A DNA stretch of 64,000 bases from Klebsiella huaxiensis (GCF_003261575.2 NZ_CP036175.1:5270001-5334000); one strand, 5' to 3'; numbered from the stretch's first letter, positions 34,430-42,913 are shown. Notes: generated by a model from the sequence alone, not told the origin. Translations and numbers: made by a program.

Positions 34430-35482
34430 ATGAGCTTTAAAAGAATGTTTTACGCTGTAGAAACTCATGCTGGCGAACCTATGCGCGTAGTAACCGGTGG
34501 GGTACCCCATATTCCAGGTAACACCGTTTATGAGCAGATGCAGTGGCTGAAAAAAAATGATGACCAAATCCGCAAACTTATGCTGCGCGAACCTCGCGGT
34601 TACCCGCCGCTGTGCTGTAACCTGATTGTGCCGCCGAAGCATCCTGATGCAGCCATGGGCTACATTATTATGGAACAGGTTGAATACCCGGTCATGAGCG
34701 GCGGCAATACCATTTCTGTCGCTACAGTTCTGCTGGAAACGGGCATGCTGCCAATGCAGGAGCCGGTCACCGAGTTCATGCTGGAAGCGCCTGCCGGATT
34801 AATCGGCATCCGGGCTGAATGCCACAATGGCAAAGTCACTAACGTCACGTTCAAAAACGTTCCGGCTTTCGCAGCTCATCTGGATGCCGTTATTGATGTG
34901 CCAGAGCTGGGTAAAGTCACTGTTGATGTCGCCTGGGGCGGCATGTTCTATGTTATCGCAGATGTTCGCCAGTTCGACTGGATCAAGCTGGTTCCCGAGC
35001 AAGGCGCTGAAATTGCACGTGTCTCTTCTTTAATACTGAGAGCCGCCCAGGATCAATTGCCTGTCGAACATCCGGATTACCCGGGCGTCGGCATTACCAT
35101 TTCTCAGCTGTCTGGCCCTGCTGATAATCCTGATTCAGACTGGAAAAATGCGGTTACTGTTGCAAGCGGAGACGTCGATTTTGCCAATCCAGCAACCTGG
35201 ACCGGCGCTATTGACCGCTGCCCATGCGGAACCGGCACCTGTGCCAAAATGGCCGTACTGCATGCGAAAGGCAAGTTGGGATTGAATCAGGCATTCCGCC
35301 ACGAAGGTATCCTGGGGAACGTCTTTACCGGCCACCTCGTTGAAGAAGTACAGATTGGCAAATACAAAGGCGTCGTTCCAACCGTAGGCGGACAGGCCTG
35401 GATTTATGGATACAGCACCTATGTTCTTGACCCGACAGATCCGTTCACTGAAGGTTTTACTGTCGGAGATATTTGGGCCTAA
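34430..35482 (+). CDS. Proline racemase/hydroxyproline epimerase-superfamily enzyme with Ser/Cys pair
   Basis: A 350-residue protein of the proline racemase superfamily, which includes proline racemase, 4-hydroxyproline 2-epimerase and trans-3-hydroxyproline dehydratase. The first catalytic position, MCGHG in proline racemase, reads MSGGN here (Ser90), while the second is kept as CPCGTGTC (Cys266). Ser/Cys members are a known subgroup acting on hydroxyprolines rather than on proline. RBS AAGGAAAAAA. It is the first gene of the plus-strand operon with an MFS carrier and the alpha and beta subunits. Likely reaction: epimerisation or dehydration of a hydroxyproline or related amino acid. The exact substrate is inference. 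Confidence 0.8.
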   Translation: MSFKRMFYAVETHAGEPMRVVTGGVPHIPGNTVYEQMQWLKKNDDQIRKLMLREPRGYPPLCCNLIVPPKHPDAAMGYIIMEQVEYPVMSGGNTISVATVLLETGMLPMQEPVTEFMLEAPAGLIGIRAECHNGKVTNVTFKNVPAFAAHLDAVIDVPELGKVTVDVAWGGMFYVIADVRQFDWIKLVPEQGAEIARVSSLILRAAQDQLPVEHPDYPGVGITISQLSGPADNPDSDWKNAVTVASGDVDFANPATWTGAIDRCPCGTGTCAKMAVLHAKGKLGLNQAFRHEGILGNVFTGHLVEEVQIGKYKGVVPTVGGQAWIYGYSTYVLDPTDPFTEGFTVGDIWA

Positions 35483-35522
35483 TCCTCGCTAAGTCACAAC
35501 AATCGTTACTTATTAATAGACT

Positions 35523-35547
35523 CTCACCTCTCGTGTAGAGAGGTGAG
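35523..35547 (+). other. Intra-operon hairpin after the racemase gene
   Basis: A perfect 10-bp stem, CTCACCTCTC / GAGAGGTGAG with loop GTGTA, sits 40 bases after the stop. A T-rich CCTTTTT lies about 14 bases on. It may be a partial terminator that gives more racemase than transporter mRNA. Confidence 0.5.
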
Positions 35548-35662
35548 TTGCCAGGGTTTCCTTTTTCGCCTGGGGGCATTTTTATCGTGAGTTATTCATT
35601 TATCGCCGGGATAAGTTTCGAAAAAGGTCAGACCAAATAACGTAACCATGAGGTTATTTATA

Positions 35663-37045
35663 ATGAACACCGGTCAACATTCGGGCATCAATTTTGAAGA
35701 TGCGCCGCTATCTCCAGTCCATAAAAAAGTCGCTACGGGCGTATTTCTGGGGCAAGTCACTGATGGTTTTACGCTTAGTATTGTCGGTACAGGTATTGGT
35801 TATGCCACGAAGTCTTTAAACCTCACTGATTTCTGGGTGGGGTTAATCAGCGCAGGGGCTTTTATCGGGATTCTGTTTGGCAGCCTTTGTATAGGACCGA
35901 TAACGGATAAAATAGGAAGAAAACTGCTTTTCAGCGTAACCATGTTGATATTCGCAGTTTTGTCCGTACTACAATTTTTTATCTCCGACCCTTTATTACT
36001 CACCATTGTTCGTCTGGCAATAGGGGTAACTATCGGTATTGACTACACCGTTAGTGCAGCGCTTTTGACCGAATGGACACCCAAGCGCTCACGAGCACGC
36101 ATGTTAAGCTCGTTATTAATTTTCTGGATTGTTGGATTTGCCGTCGCTTACGCCGCTGACCTGATTGTTGTCGGTATGCCACACCTGGGTGAAGATAGCT
36201 GGCGCTGGATCTTATGTTCATCAGCCATCCCAGGAGCTCTGGCTTTTATATGGCGTGCCAGCACAGGCATTCCTGAGTCCCCAGGCTGGCTGGCAAGAAA
36301 AGGACGTAAAGAAGAGGCATTGGCTTTAATTCATAATCATTTAGGTACTCAGTATTGCCTGCCTCAAGATGAGCAGGGAGCTTCAACCGAAAAAGGGGCA
36401 CCATCCGTATCCTGGTTCACGCTATTTGGCCCGGAATTACGCCATAAAACGTTAGTCGGTGGTATTTTCTACGCCTGTCAGGTTTTTCCTTTCTTTGGCA
36501 TTGGGATATTCCTGCCTCTGGTACTGGCGAATCTGAATATTGAGAACCCACATGCGCCGGGCATTCTTTATAACGTTAGTATGGTTATTGGTGTGGTATT
36601 TGGTGTCTGGCTTGTTGATAAAATTTCACGCAGAGCCTATCTGATGTGGACATTTTATATTTCAGCCGTGATTCTGACGATTATCGCACTCTGGCACGGT
36701 ATGCCTCCTCTGCTGCTGGTGATCATGCTGTCTGCTTTCGCGCTGGTACTTTCCTGCGCAGCGGTACTGGAAAATACCTATCCACCTGAACTTTTCCCTA
36801 CAGAACTTCGCGGCTCAGGCGTTGGTTTTTCTATCGCTGTAAGCCGTCTTGGTGCCGCAGCAGGGACATTCTTACTCCCCGTAATTAATACAAATTACGG
36901 TATTTATGCCTCTCTGGGTAGTTGTGTCGTCGTTCTCTGGTTTGGCACGTTTGTTTGTCAGTTTTGGGCACCAGAAACCTCAGTACATTTTCAAAAAGCC
37001 TCAGAAGGGAGTAGCAGCGGAGTAACAGAAAAAGTCCATCCCTAA
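35663..37045 (+). CDS. MFS transporter of the ferredoxin-oxidoreductase cluster
   Basis: A 460-residue twelve-helix transporter with the loop motif GPITDKIGRKLLF after helix 2 and ELFPTELRGSGVGF between later helices, as in the sugar-porter and aromatic-acid symporter groups. I favour the ATG at 35663 over 35648, because MNTGQHSGINFEDAPL is a more typical hydrophilic N-terminus and AGG lies upstream. It probably imports the amino-acid-like substrate of the neighbouring racemase-family enzyme. It follows the hairpin and precedes the alpha subunit by 107 bases. Confidence 0.8.
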   Translation: MNTGQHSGINFEDAPLSPVHKKVATGVFLGQVTDGFTLSIVGTGIGYATKSLNLTDFWVGLISAGAFIGILFGSLCIGPITDKIGRKLLFSVTMLIFAVLSVLQFFISDPLLLTIVRLAIGVTIGIDYTVSAALLTEWTPKRSRARMLSSLLIFWIVGFAVAYAADLIVVGMPHLGEDSWRWILCSSAIPGALAFIWRASTGIPESPGWLARKGRKEEALALIHNHLGTQYCLPQDEQGASTEKGAPSVSWFTLFGPELRHKTLVGGIFYACQVFPFFGIGIFLPLVLANLNIENPHAPGILYNVSMVIGVVFGVWLVDKISRRAYLMWTFYISAVILTIIALWHGMPPLLLVIMLSAFALVLSCAAVLENTYPPELFPTELRGSGVGFSIAVSRLGAAAGTFLLPVINTNYGIYASLGSCVVVLWFGTFVCQFWAPETSVHFQKASEGSSSGVTEKVHP

Positions 37046-37101
37046 TTGTGGAAAGCTAATCATCAACAGCAAATATGCAATGTGAGATTTTATTGTGAAT
37101 C

Positions 37102-37123
37102 GCTCCGCCAATAATGGCGGAGC
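37102..37123 (+). other. Hairpin before the alpha-subunit gene
   Basis: A 9-bp stem, GCTCCGCCA / TGGCGGAGC with loop ATAA, in the 107-base gap between the MFS and alpha-subunit genes, followed by an A-rich stretch rather than T. It probably affects mRNA stability or processing. Confidence 0.45.
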
Positions 37124-37152
37124 AAATAATAAATAAAATGTGAGACAACAGG

Positions 37153-38223
37153 ATGAGCGAAACATTATTTTTAAAAAATACTGAAACATTTGCCGAAAGC
37201 ATGCTCCGATGCGGAGTTCGTTGCCACTTTGCCTATCCTATTACTCCGGCAACAGATGCCATGAAGTATTCAGCATGGCGTCAACCGCAAAAAAATGGCC
37301 GCATGGTGCAGATGGAGAGTGAGTTGGCCGTGGCGAATGCGTTGGCGGGCTATGCGTGCACCGGTAAACTGGGAGCAACAACAACCTCCGGACCAGGAAT
37401 GACGTTGATGCAAGAGACGCTCTCCTTTATGGCCGCAGGTGAACTCCCCGCGTTGTTCCTTGATGCTATGCGCGTGGGGCCGGGGGACGGCGATATTCTT
37501 GGCGCGCAAAGTAACTACTTCCAGGCAACCCGAGGAGGGGGGCACGGTGATTACAGAGTTATCGTACTCGCCCCATCCAGCGGTCAGGAAATCGCCGATC
37601 TTATGCCGCATGCGGTAAAACTCGCCTACACCTGGCGAACTCCGATCTTGTTTGTCGTCGATGGCGTGACCTGCCAAATGACGGAATCAACGACCTTCCC
37701 GGATGAACACGATTACAGCGCCGCATTTGATACATCGGATTGGGCCATCACAGGGACAAAAGATCACGCAAAACGGTTCCTGCTTACCGGTAGTTATAAT
37801 CATGAGCAGGGATACGACATGAACGAACGACTGCGCCATAAATACGAAAAAATCAAAACGCAGGAACAACTCTGGCAGCAGGAAGAGGTGGAAGACGCCG
37901 AAGTGCTGGTTGCTGCTTTCGGCATCCACGGGCGCATGTCAAAAGACCTCGTCTCTTCTCTGCGCGCAGAAGGGAAAAAAGTGGGCTACATCCGCCCAAT
38001 TACCTTATGGCCTTTCCCTGACAAAGCCTTTGAATCACTACCCTCCTCAGTCAAATCGATCCTCGTTGTTGAGATGAACCATGGTCAGATGGTGGAAGAC
38101 GTTCGTCTTGCCGTTAACGGGAAAGTCCCGGTCCATTTCCTGGGCAAGACTGGCGGTAATTTCCCGATGTGTACGCTCGCAGACATGACGCGTGAAGTGA
38201 ACAAATTACTTGATGGAGAATAA
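37153..38223 (+). CDS. 2-oxoacid:ferredoxin oxidoreductase alpha subunit
   Basis: A 356-residue KorA/VorA-type subunit: FAYPITPATDAMKY near residue 26, then MESELAVANALAGY and TTTSGPGMTLMQE, the standard signatures for the pyrimidine-binding half. The C-terminal part has VLVAAFGIHGRMSKD and GYIRPITLWPFPD, also typical. It forms the active centre together with the beta subunit encoded next. The ATG follows ACAGG. Its partner subunits gamma and delta are encoded on the other strand at 32895-33663, so all four parts are present. Confidence 0.9.
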   Translation: MSETLFLKNTETFAESMLRCGVRCHFAYPITPATDAMKYSAWRQPQKNGRMVQMESELAVANALAGYACTGKLGATTTSGPGMTLMQETLSFMAAGELPALFLDAMRVGPGDGDILGAQSNYFQATRGGGHGDYRVIVLAPSSGQEIADLMPHAVKLAYTWRTPILFVVDGVTCQMTESTTFPDEHDYSAAFDTSDWAITGTKDHAKRFLLTGSYNHEQGYDMNERLRHKYEKIKTQEQLWQQEEVEDAEVLVAAFGIHGRMSKDLVSSLRAEGKKVGYIRPITLWPFPDKAFESLPSSVKSILVVEMNHGQMVEDVRLAVNGKVPVHFLGKTGGNFPMCTLADMTREVNKLLDGE

Positions 38224-38224
38224 A

Positions 38225-38992
38225 ATGCAGTCACTAAAAGACGTTTATGGTCAGACCCTCAAGTTTGACGAAAACTTCAGTTTTTGCCCCGGCTGCGGAC
38301 ATGGCATTGTGACCCGCCTGGTAGCAGAAACGATCGAACACTTCGGAATCAGAGAGAAAACGATAGCCGTTGCCGGGATAGGCTGCGGCGGTTTCTCTCA
38401 TCATTATCTGGATATCGATGCAATAGAAGCCATGCATGGCAGGGCCCCTGCCGTTGCCATCGGTTATCAAATGGCTTTGCCTGATAATATTGTTTATACC
38501 TATCAAGGCGATGGGGATATGAGCAGTATTGGACTTGCCGAACTTTTACATGCCGCAAACCGGGGGGTTCCCATCACCTGTATCATGGTGAATAACTCAC
38601 TTTATGGGATGACCGGGGGGCAGATGTCCCCGGCAACTCTTCCAGGACAAGTCACCACAACCACACCAAAAGGACGCGATCCGTCAATTCACGGTAATCC
38701 GCTACTGGTGCCGGAAATGATGCGCGCAATGAAAGGCGTAGCGTATCTGGCAAGGGAAACCGTTGCTGATTTTCAGGGGATCATGAAAGCAGAACAAAGC
38801 ATACGCAATGCTTTTGAATGTCAAATCAAAGGATTAGGGTTCTCCTTCGTTGAAGTCATCGTTCCGTGTCCCACAGGGTTAAAAATGACGGCAACGGACG
38901 CCTATGCATGGTCAGCAAAGAATGCTCTGGAGTGCTTTACTCCGCAGGTCTTTAAAAATTGCCTAGAACAACAAAAAATACCTGTTGCATAA
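38225..38992 (+). CDS. 2-oxoacid:ferredoxin oxidoreductase beta subunit (TPP-binding)
   Basis: A 255-residue KorB/VorB-type subunit from the ATG at 38225, just after the alpha stop, with GGAG upstream. Signatures are CPGCGHG (near residue 21), GIGCGGF and the TPP/Mg motif GDGDMSSIG...NNSLYGMTGGQ. The enzyme oxidatively decarboxylates a 2-oxo acid to an acyl-CoA while reducing ferredoxin. The substrate could be 2-oxoglutarate, a branched-chain oxo acid, or an amino-oxo acid derived from proline. The context with the acyl-CoA synthetase favours a catabolic direction. Confidence 0.9.
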   Translation: MQSLKDVYGQTLKFDENFSFCPGCGHGIVTRLVAETIEHFGIREKTIAVAGIGCGGFSHHYLDIDAIEAMHGRAPAVAIGYQMALPDNIVYTYQGDGDMSSIGLAELLHAANRGVPITCIMVNNSLYGMTGGQMSPATLPGQVTTTTPKGRDPSIHGNPLLVPEMMRAMKGVAYLARETVADFQGIMKAEQSIRNAFECQIKGLGFSFVEVIVPCPTGLKMTATDAYAWSAKNALECFTPQVFKNCLEQQKIPVA

Positions 38993-39250
38993 GCATTAAA
39001 CGCACATAGCTCATTTTGGAGAAAGTCGCATAATGCACTAACTTGTTGTTCCGCTTCAGCGTCGTGAAAACGACGTTGAATTCATTCATAATCAATTGCT
39101 AACATACTGAAGTGCAAGCGCTAACAATTTCCATCAAAAGGGCTTTTCAGTTTATTTACCACACTAAATGCAATAAAATAGGGAAAGGCTAATGAGGGAA
39201 GCGTATCTTGATTGCTTGTCGACACCATGATTTTGAAGGATACCCAGGTC

Positions 39251-40042
39251 ATGTCAGAAGAAGATAAAAAATATTACGAAATTGGTTCTATAACGAAAGT
39301 CTGTACGCTAATCGAAATGCTTTCGACAAGAAAATCATGGGAACTTTCAGAGTTATGCCGTGCAGTCGGCATGCCGAAAACAACGGTACATCGAATGCTG
39401 CTGACGCTTGCCGATAACGGATACGTCGTACAAGAAAAACAGCGGGGGGAGTACTCTCTTTCGTTTAAATTATTTTCGATCAGCAGCAGGGTGATTAATC
39501 ACTCTCAGTTGGTGGATATCGCGCGTCCTTTCTGCAAAGAGCTGCTGGCAGCGATTAATGAAACGGTAAACCTCTGCGTCGTTTCTGGCACAGAAATGTT
39601 GATTATTGATAAACAAGTTACCACCCAAACGCTTCGCCAGGACTCCATTATCGGGAGTTCTTTCTCTCTTATTCAGTCAGCTTCCGGGCGTGTGTTTCTT
39701 GCGTTTAGCGATGAAAATGAAGTCGATAAAACACTTCAGCTAATCGATAATAAAAAAATCCCCATCCCTGAACGTGAATCTCTGTTCAAAGAAATTGAGA
39801 AAATTCGCAAAGTCGGCATCGCTCACGATTATGAAGAGGTTTTCCAGGGCGTCCGTTGTATCGCAGCACCGGTCTTTAATTATGAAGATACTGTAGTTGC
39901 GACGCTCAGTATTTCGATACCCGTTGTTCGTCTTGATAAAACAACTGCGGCGAATATTGAGCAACAGCTTCTCACTACCGTTGGTCGAATATCACAACGT
40001 CTTGGAGCCTCAACGGCTGTCTTATCAAAACTGTTTATGTAA
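39251..40042 (+). CDS. IclR-family transcriptional regulator of the cluster
   Basis: A 263-residue IclR-type protein. The N-terminal winged helix (ITKVCTLIEMLSTRK... LSELCRAVGMPKTTVHRML) is followed by the effector domain with RDSIIG-like and PVFNYEDTVVATLSIS segments. I favour the ATG at 39251, preceded by GAAGGA, over the TTG at 39212 or the ATG at 39227. It is the only DNA-binding protein encoded within this cluster, so it most likely binds the three copies of the CGGAAC(R)(Y)CGTAAC element. IclR proteins can repress or activate. The effector may be the pathway substrate. Confidence 0.85.
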   Translation: MSEEDKKYYEIGSITKVCTLIEMLSTRKSWELSELCRAVGMPKTTVHRMLLTLADNGYVVQEKQRGEYSLSFKLFSISSRVINHSQLVDIARPFCKELLAAINETVNLCVVSGTEMLIIDKQVTTQTLRQDSIIGSSFSLIQSASGRVFLAFSDENEVDKTLQLIDNKKIPIPERESLFKEIEKIRKVGIAHDYEEVFQGVRCIAAPVFNYEDTVVATLSISIPVVRLDKTTAANIEQQLLTTVGRISQRLGASTAVLSKLFM

Positions 40043-40259
40043 AAATAACAGTGTCTCTTTATTATCGGCAATCATCTGTTTTGATTGCCCACCTTCATTG
40101 CATTTAGAATATCGCTACACTAGCCCATCCTTCCAAGTGTACTTTAAATACTTCAGATAATCGCTTCTCTGATGAGATGCAAAATACCTAACGTTAATTC
40201 CTGTTCTGCAACTGAATACATTTCCAAAAATTTCCCCCACTGGAGAAATCAATAATAAT

Positions 40260-40273
40260 TTGATTAAAATCAA
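40260..40273. promoter_or_regulatory. Consensus FNR box
   Basis: TTGATTAAAATCAA matches the FNR consensus TTGATnnnnATCAA at all ten defined positions. It is about 280 bases upstream of the reductase gene at 40553 and 110 bases before the conserved element at 40383. This is a good sign of anaerobic control, fitting oxygen-sensitive ferredoxin oxidoreductase chemistry. Confidence 0.65.
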
Positions 40274-40382
40274 AAAATCATTTAAATATACTTCCCTGAA
40301 CAAATAAATAGCGATCAAGCTCAACACTGTATATTTCTAGTGTTGACACCTTTGAAATATTAGAAATATACTATTATTAATT

Positions 40383-40401
40383 CGGAACATCGTAACATAA
40401 T
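40383..40401 (+). promoter_or_regulatory. Promoter with conserved element, copy C (reductase operon)
   Basis: CGGAACATCGTAAC (40383-40396) is followed directly by a -10-like CATAAT (40396-40401). It parallels the arrangement at copy B. It lies about 150 bases upstream of the Hcr-like reductase gene. Confidence 0.65.
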
Positions 40402-40552
40402 ACGGAATTTGATGTGATTTTCATTGGCGAATATGCTCTACCAGATCCGCCATTCTTGAGTCATATCCTGTATGCATAACAGCACAATCTTGATAAAAGC
40501 AATATTATCATATGGTTATACAAAATTCATGACTATTGTCTAAGGAAGCGCT

Positions 40553-41545
40553 ATGTTATCTGCACCACATGCACTCTGTACTTATCGTATGCAAGTCCAC
40601 CACATCGATCAGGAAACGGCTGATGTATGGACCTTATTTCTGAGCTGCAATGAAGGCTATGAGTACGAACCAGGACAATTTGCATTAGTCAGTATAAATA
40701 ACAGCGAAACCCTGCGTGCTTATACAATCTCCTCTACGCCAGGAATTAGCCCTTATATTGCCTTAACAGTACGACGTTTACCTGATGGACTAGGTTCTCG
40801 TTGGCTCACCGGGCAAGTCAAAGCAGGAGACGACATTTGGCTATCGCAAGCCCAGGGAGATTTCACCTGTGCCCATCATAAGGATAAACGTTATTTATTC
40901 ATGGCGGCAGGGTGTGGCGTCACCCCAATTATTTCAATGTGCAGATGGCTGGAGGCTAATCGCCCGCAAACAAACGTTCAGGTTATTTACAGCGTACGTT
41001 CTCCTGACGATATTATTTTTAATGAGGAATGGCGGGATCTTCAACGCTGGTTAAAGCTCACGATTTTTGCTGAACAAGGTGCAGAGGGAGATATTCTGTC
41101 CGGCCGCGTAACGCAGGAAAAGCTTGCCGAATTAGTCCCCGATCTTGACCAACGTCGGGTCATGGTTTGTGGCCCAGTCCCTTATATGGACCAGGTCGCC
41201 GCTGATACTACTGCGTTAGGTGCTACACAATACGAACAAGAGCAATTTCACGTTCCAGCGCTGGCAACCCCCAGTACAGGTGAAAAACTGCTAAATGTCA
41301 CCGTCGCCCATCTGGCACAAGAGTTTCACGTACCAGCAGGTGTAACGTTGCTGGAGGCATTAAAGGGAAATAATGTGCCGGTCATGGCCATTTGCAACGC
41401 AGGCTTCTGTGGTAGCTGTAAAACCCGTGTAATACAGGGCAAACACAGCGTCAGTAGTACAACAACGCTGAGCGCGGACGAAATTGAACAAGGTTATGTT
41501 TTAGCCTGTGCGTGCCGCCTTGAAGGGGATATCGTCATAGCTTGA
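40553..41545 (+). CDS. Hcr-like FAD/[2Fe-2S] oxidoreductase
   Basis: A 330-residue reductase. The N-terminal FAD domain has the RxYT/S signature (LRAYTISS). The NAD(P)-binding domain has AAGCGVTPIISM and VMVCGPVPYMD. A C-terminal plant-type ferredoxin domain carries Cys281, Cys286 and Cys289 (CNAGFCGSC) and a fourth Cys near 319-321. The layout is that of Hcr, which feeds electrons from NADH to the hybrid cluster protein. Here it may connect NAD(P)H with the ferredoxin pool or reduce a pathway intermediate. RBS AAGGAAG. An FNR box and copy C of the cluster element lie upstream. Confidence 0.85.
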   Translation: MLSAPHALCTYRMQVHHIDQETADVWTLFLSCNEGYEYEPGQFALVSINNSETLRAYTISSTPGISPYIALTVRRLPDGLGSRWLTGQVKAGDDIWLSQAQGDFTCAHHKDKRYLFMAAGCGVTPIISMCRWLEANRPQTNVQVIYSVRSPDDIIFNEEWRDLQRWLKLTIFAEQGAEGDILSGRVTQEKLAELVPDLDQRRVMVCGPVPYMDQVAADTTALGATQYEQEQFHVPALATPSTGEKLLNVTVAHLAQEFHVPAGVTLLEALKGNNVPVMAICNAGFCGSCKTRVIQGKHSVSSTTTLSADEIEQGYVLACACRLEGDIVIA

Positions 41546-41702
41546 ATTATATCGCGGGAGAGTCGCTGCCCCTATTGGGCAAAATTCTACCGTTCAGGCA
41601 TGCGTAAATTTTTATGGCATAGGGAAAAAGGCTAATTAGTTATTTTAAAACTATTCAACACCTGCACTCCCTGCGTCATCGTATTGAAATCCAGGAAGAA
41701 AA

Positions 41703-42686
41703 ATGTTGTTAATCAATGAAAAACAAGTCCAGGAAGTCGTGACCATTAAGATGACTCTCCCGGTGTTAAAAAAAGCCTATGAGGATTGTGTAAAAGGTGA
41801 GATTTATGCCGGGAATCGGGTTTTTATGCCCGTCCGAGGGCAGGAAAACGTAGGCCAGTGGCTGGTCGCCAATTTCACCAATGCCCCCTATTTTGGCTCT
41901 AAATTCTCGTCGGTATTCCCTGGCAATATTTTTAAGGGCATGCCAAGCGTTATGTCAAAAGTTAGCCTGTACTCGGCTGAGACTGGAGATCTACTGGCCT
42001 TAATTGATGCGAACTACCTTACCGCAATAAAAACCGCAGGAAGCGCAGCTATTGCAACCGATATTCTGGCCAGAAAAGATGCCTGCCGTTTGGGGATCAT
42101 TGGCTCTGGATTGCAGGCATTCTCACAAGTGCTTGCCATCCAGGAGGTCCGTGAGATCAACGAGCTATATATTTTTGATATTTCATCAGAAAGAGTTAAG
42201 TCATTCATTGAGCATATTAAAAAAGTACAAAACAGGCCTTATCATATTATTGAGGCACGAACAGCCGATGATTGTGTATCATCCTCCGATATCCTGTGTA
42301 CCTGCACGACTTCCCTGACCCCCGTATTCTCTGGGGCAAACGTTAAACCGGGTACGCATATTAACGCAATTGGTTCCTTTACCTCATTCATGCAAGAAAT
42401 TGATGAGGAAACAGTCGTCAGGTCGGACAAAATTATTACTGAACACGTAGAAGGATTATGGGAAGCAGCTGGAGATATCATCATCCCTTTTGAAAAGGGA
42501 TTAATAACAGAAGATAAAATCAATGGTTCAATTGGCGATATCCTGACTAACAAAATCTCAGGTCGTGATAACAATCAGCAGATTACCCTTTATGAGAGTG
42601 TCGGATCTGGGGTGCTTGATATTGCGCTCTCCATCGCTGTTTACGATTACTACCATGGAAGCGCCCAGACCCTTTGCGATCAGTAA
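41703..42686 (+). CDS. Ornithine cyclodeaminase/mu-crystallin family protein
   Basis: A 327-residue protein of the OCD/mu-crystallin family, with the substrate lysine-containing region AIKTAGSAAIATD and the NAD-binding fold LGIIGSGLQAFSQV. Members act as ornithine cyclodeaminase, pyrroline-2-carboxylate reductase (giving L-proline), ketimine reductase or alanine dehydrogenase. Next to a proline-racemase-family enzyme and RidA, a role in pyrroline-2-carboxylate or ornithine-proline chemistry is attractive. RBS AGGAAG. It lies 158 bases after the reductase gene, probably in the same operon. Confidence 0.8.
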   Translation: MLLINEKQVQEVVTIKMTLPVLKKAYEDCVKGEIYAGNRVFMPVRGQENVGQWLVANFTNAPYFGSKFSSVFPGNIFKGMPSVMSKVSLYSAETGDLLALIDANYLTAIKTAGSAAIATDILARKDACRLGIIGSGLQAFSQVLAIQEVREINELYIFDISSERVKSFIEHIKKVQNRPYHIIEARTADDCVSSSDILCTCTTSLTPVFSGANVKPGTHINAIGSFTSFMQEIDEETVVRSDKIITEHVEGLWEAAGDIIIPFEKGLITEDKINGSIGDILTNKISGRDNNQQITLYESVGSGVLDIALSIAVYDYYHGSAQTLCDQ

Positions 42687-42881
42687 TGATATGGATCATC
42701 TATAGGGAAGAGTTCAGTCCAAATGTAAACACGAGGCTGTTCCTGTGATTGTTTCAACTAATTTGTAGTAATAAGAGCGAAGAAACCTGCTGCCTCGCCA
42801 GAAGTTTTCCCTACCCAACTGGGCATCAAGAGTAATCTTAGGGTACAAAACGTCAGGGCAGCCTGCACTCATAACCAACTG

Positions 42882-42913
42882 TCAGACAGTGCCGTACAGC
42901 AGGTACTGTCTGA
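42882..42913. terminator. Hairpin between the OCD and Rrf2 genes
   Basis: A 9-bp stem, TCAGACAGT / ACTGTCTGA, with a 14-base loop, lies between the convergent OCD and Rrf2 genes. It could act as a bidirectional terminator; no T run is obvious. Confidence 0.4.
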
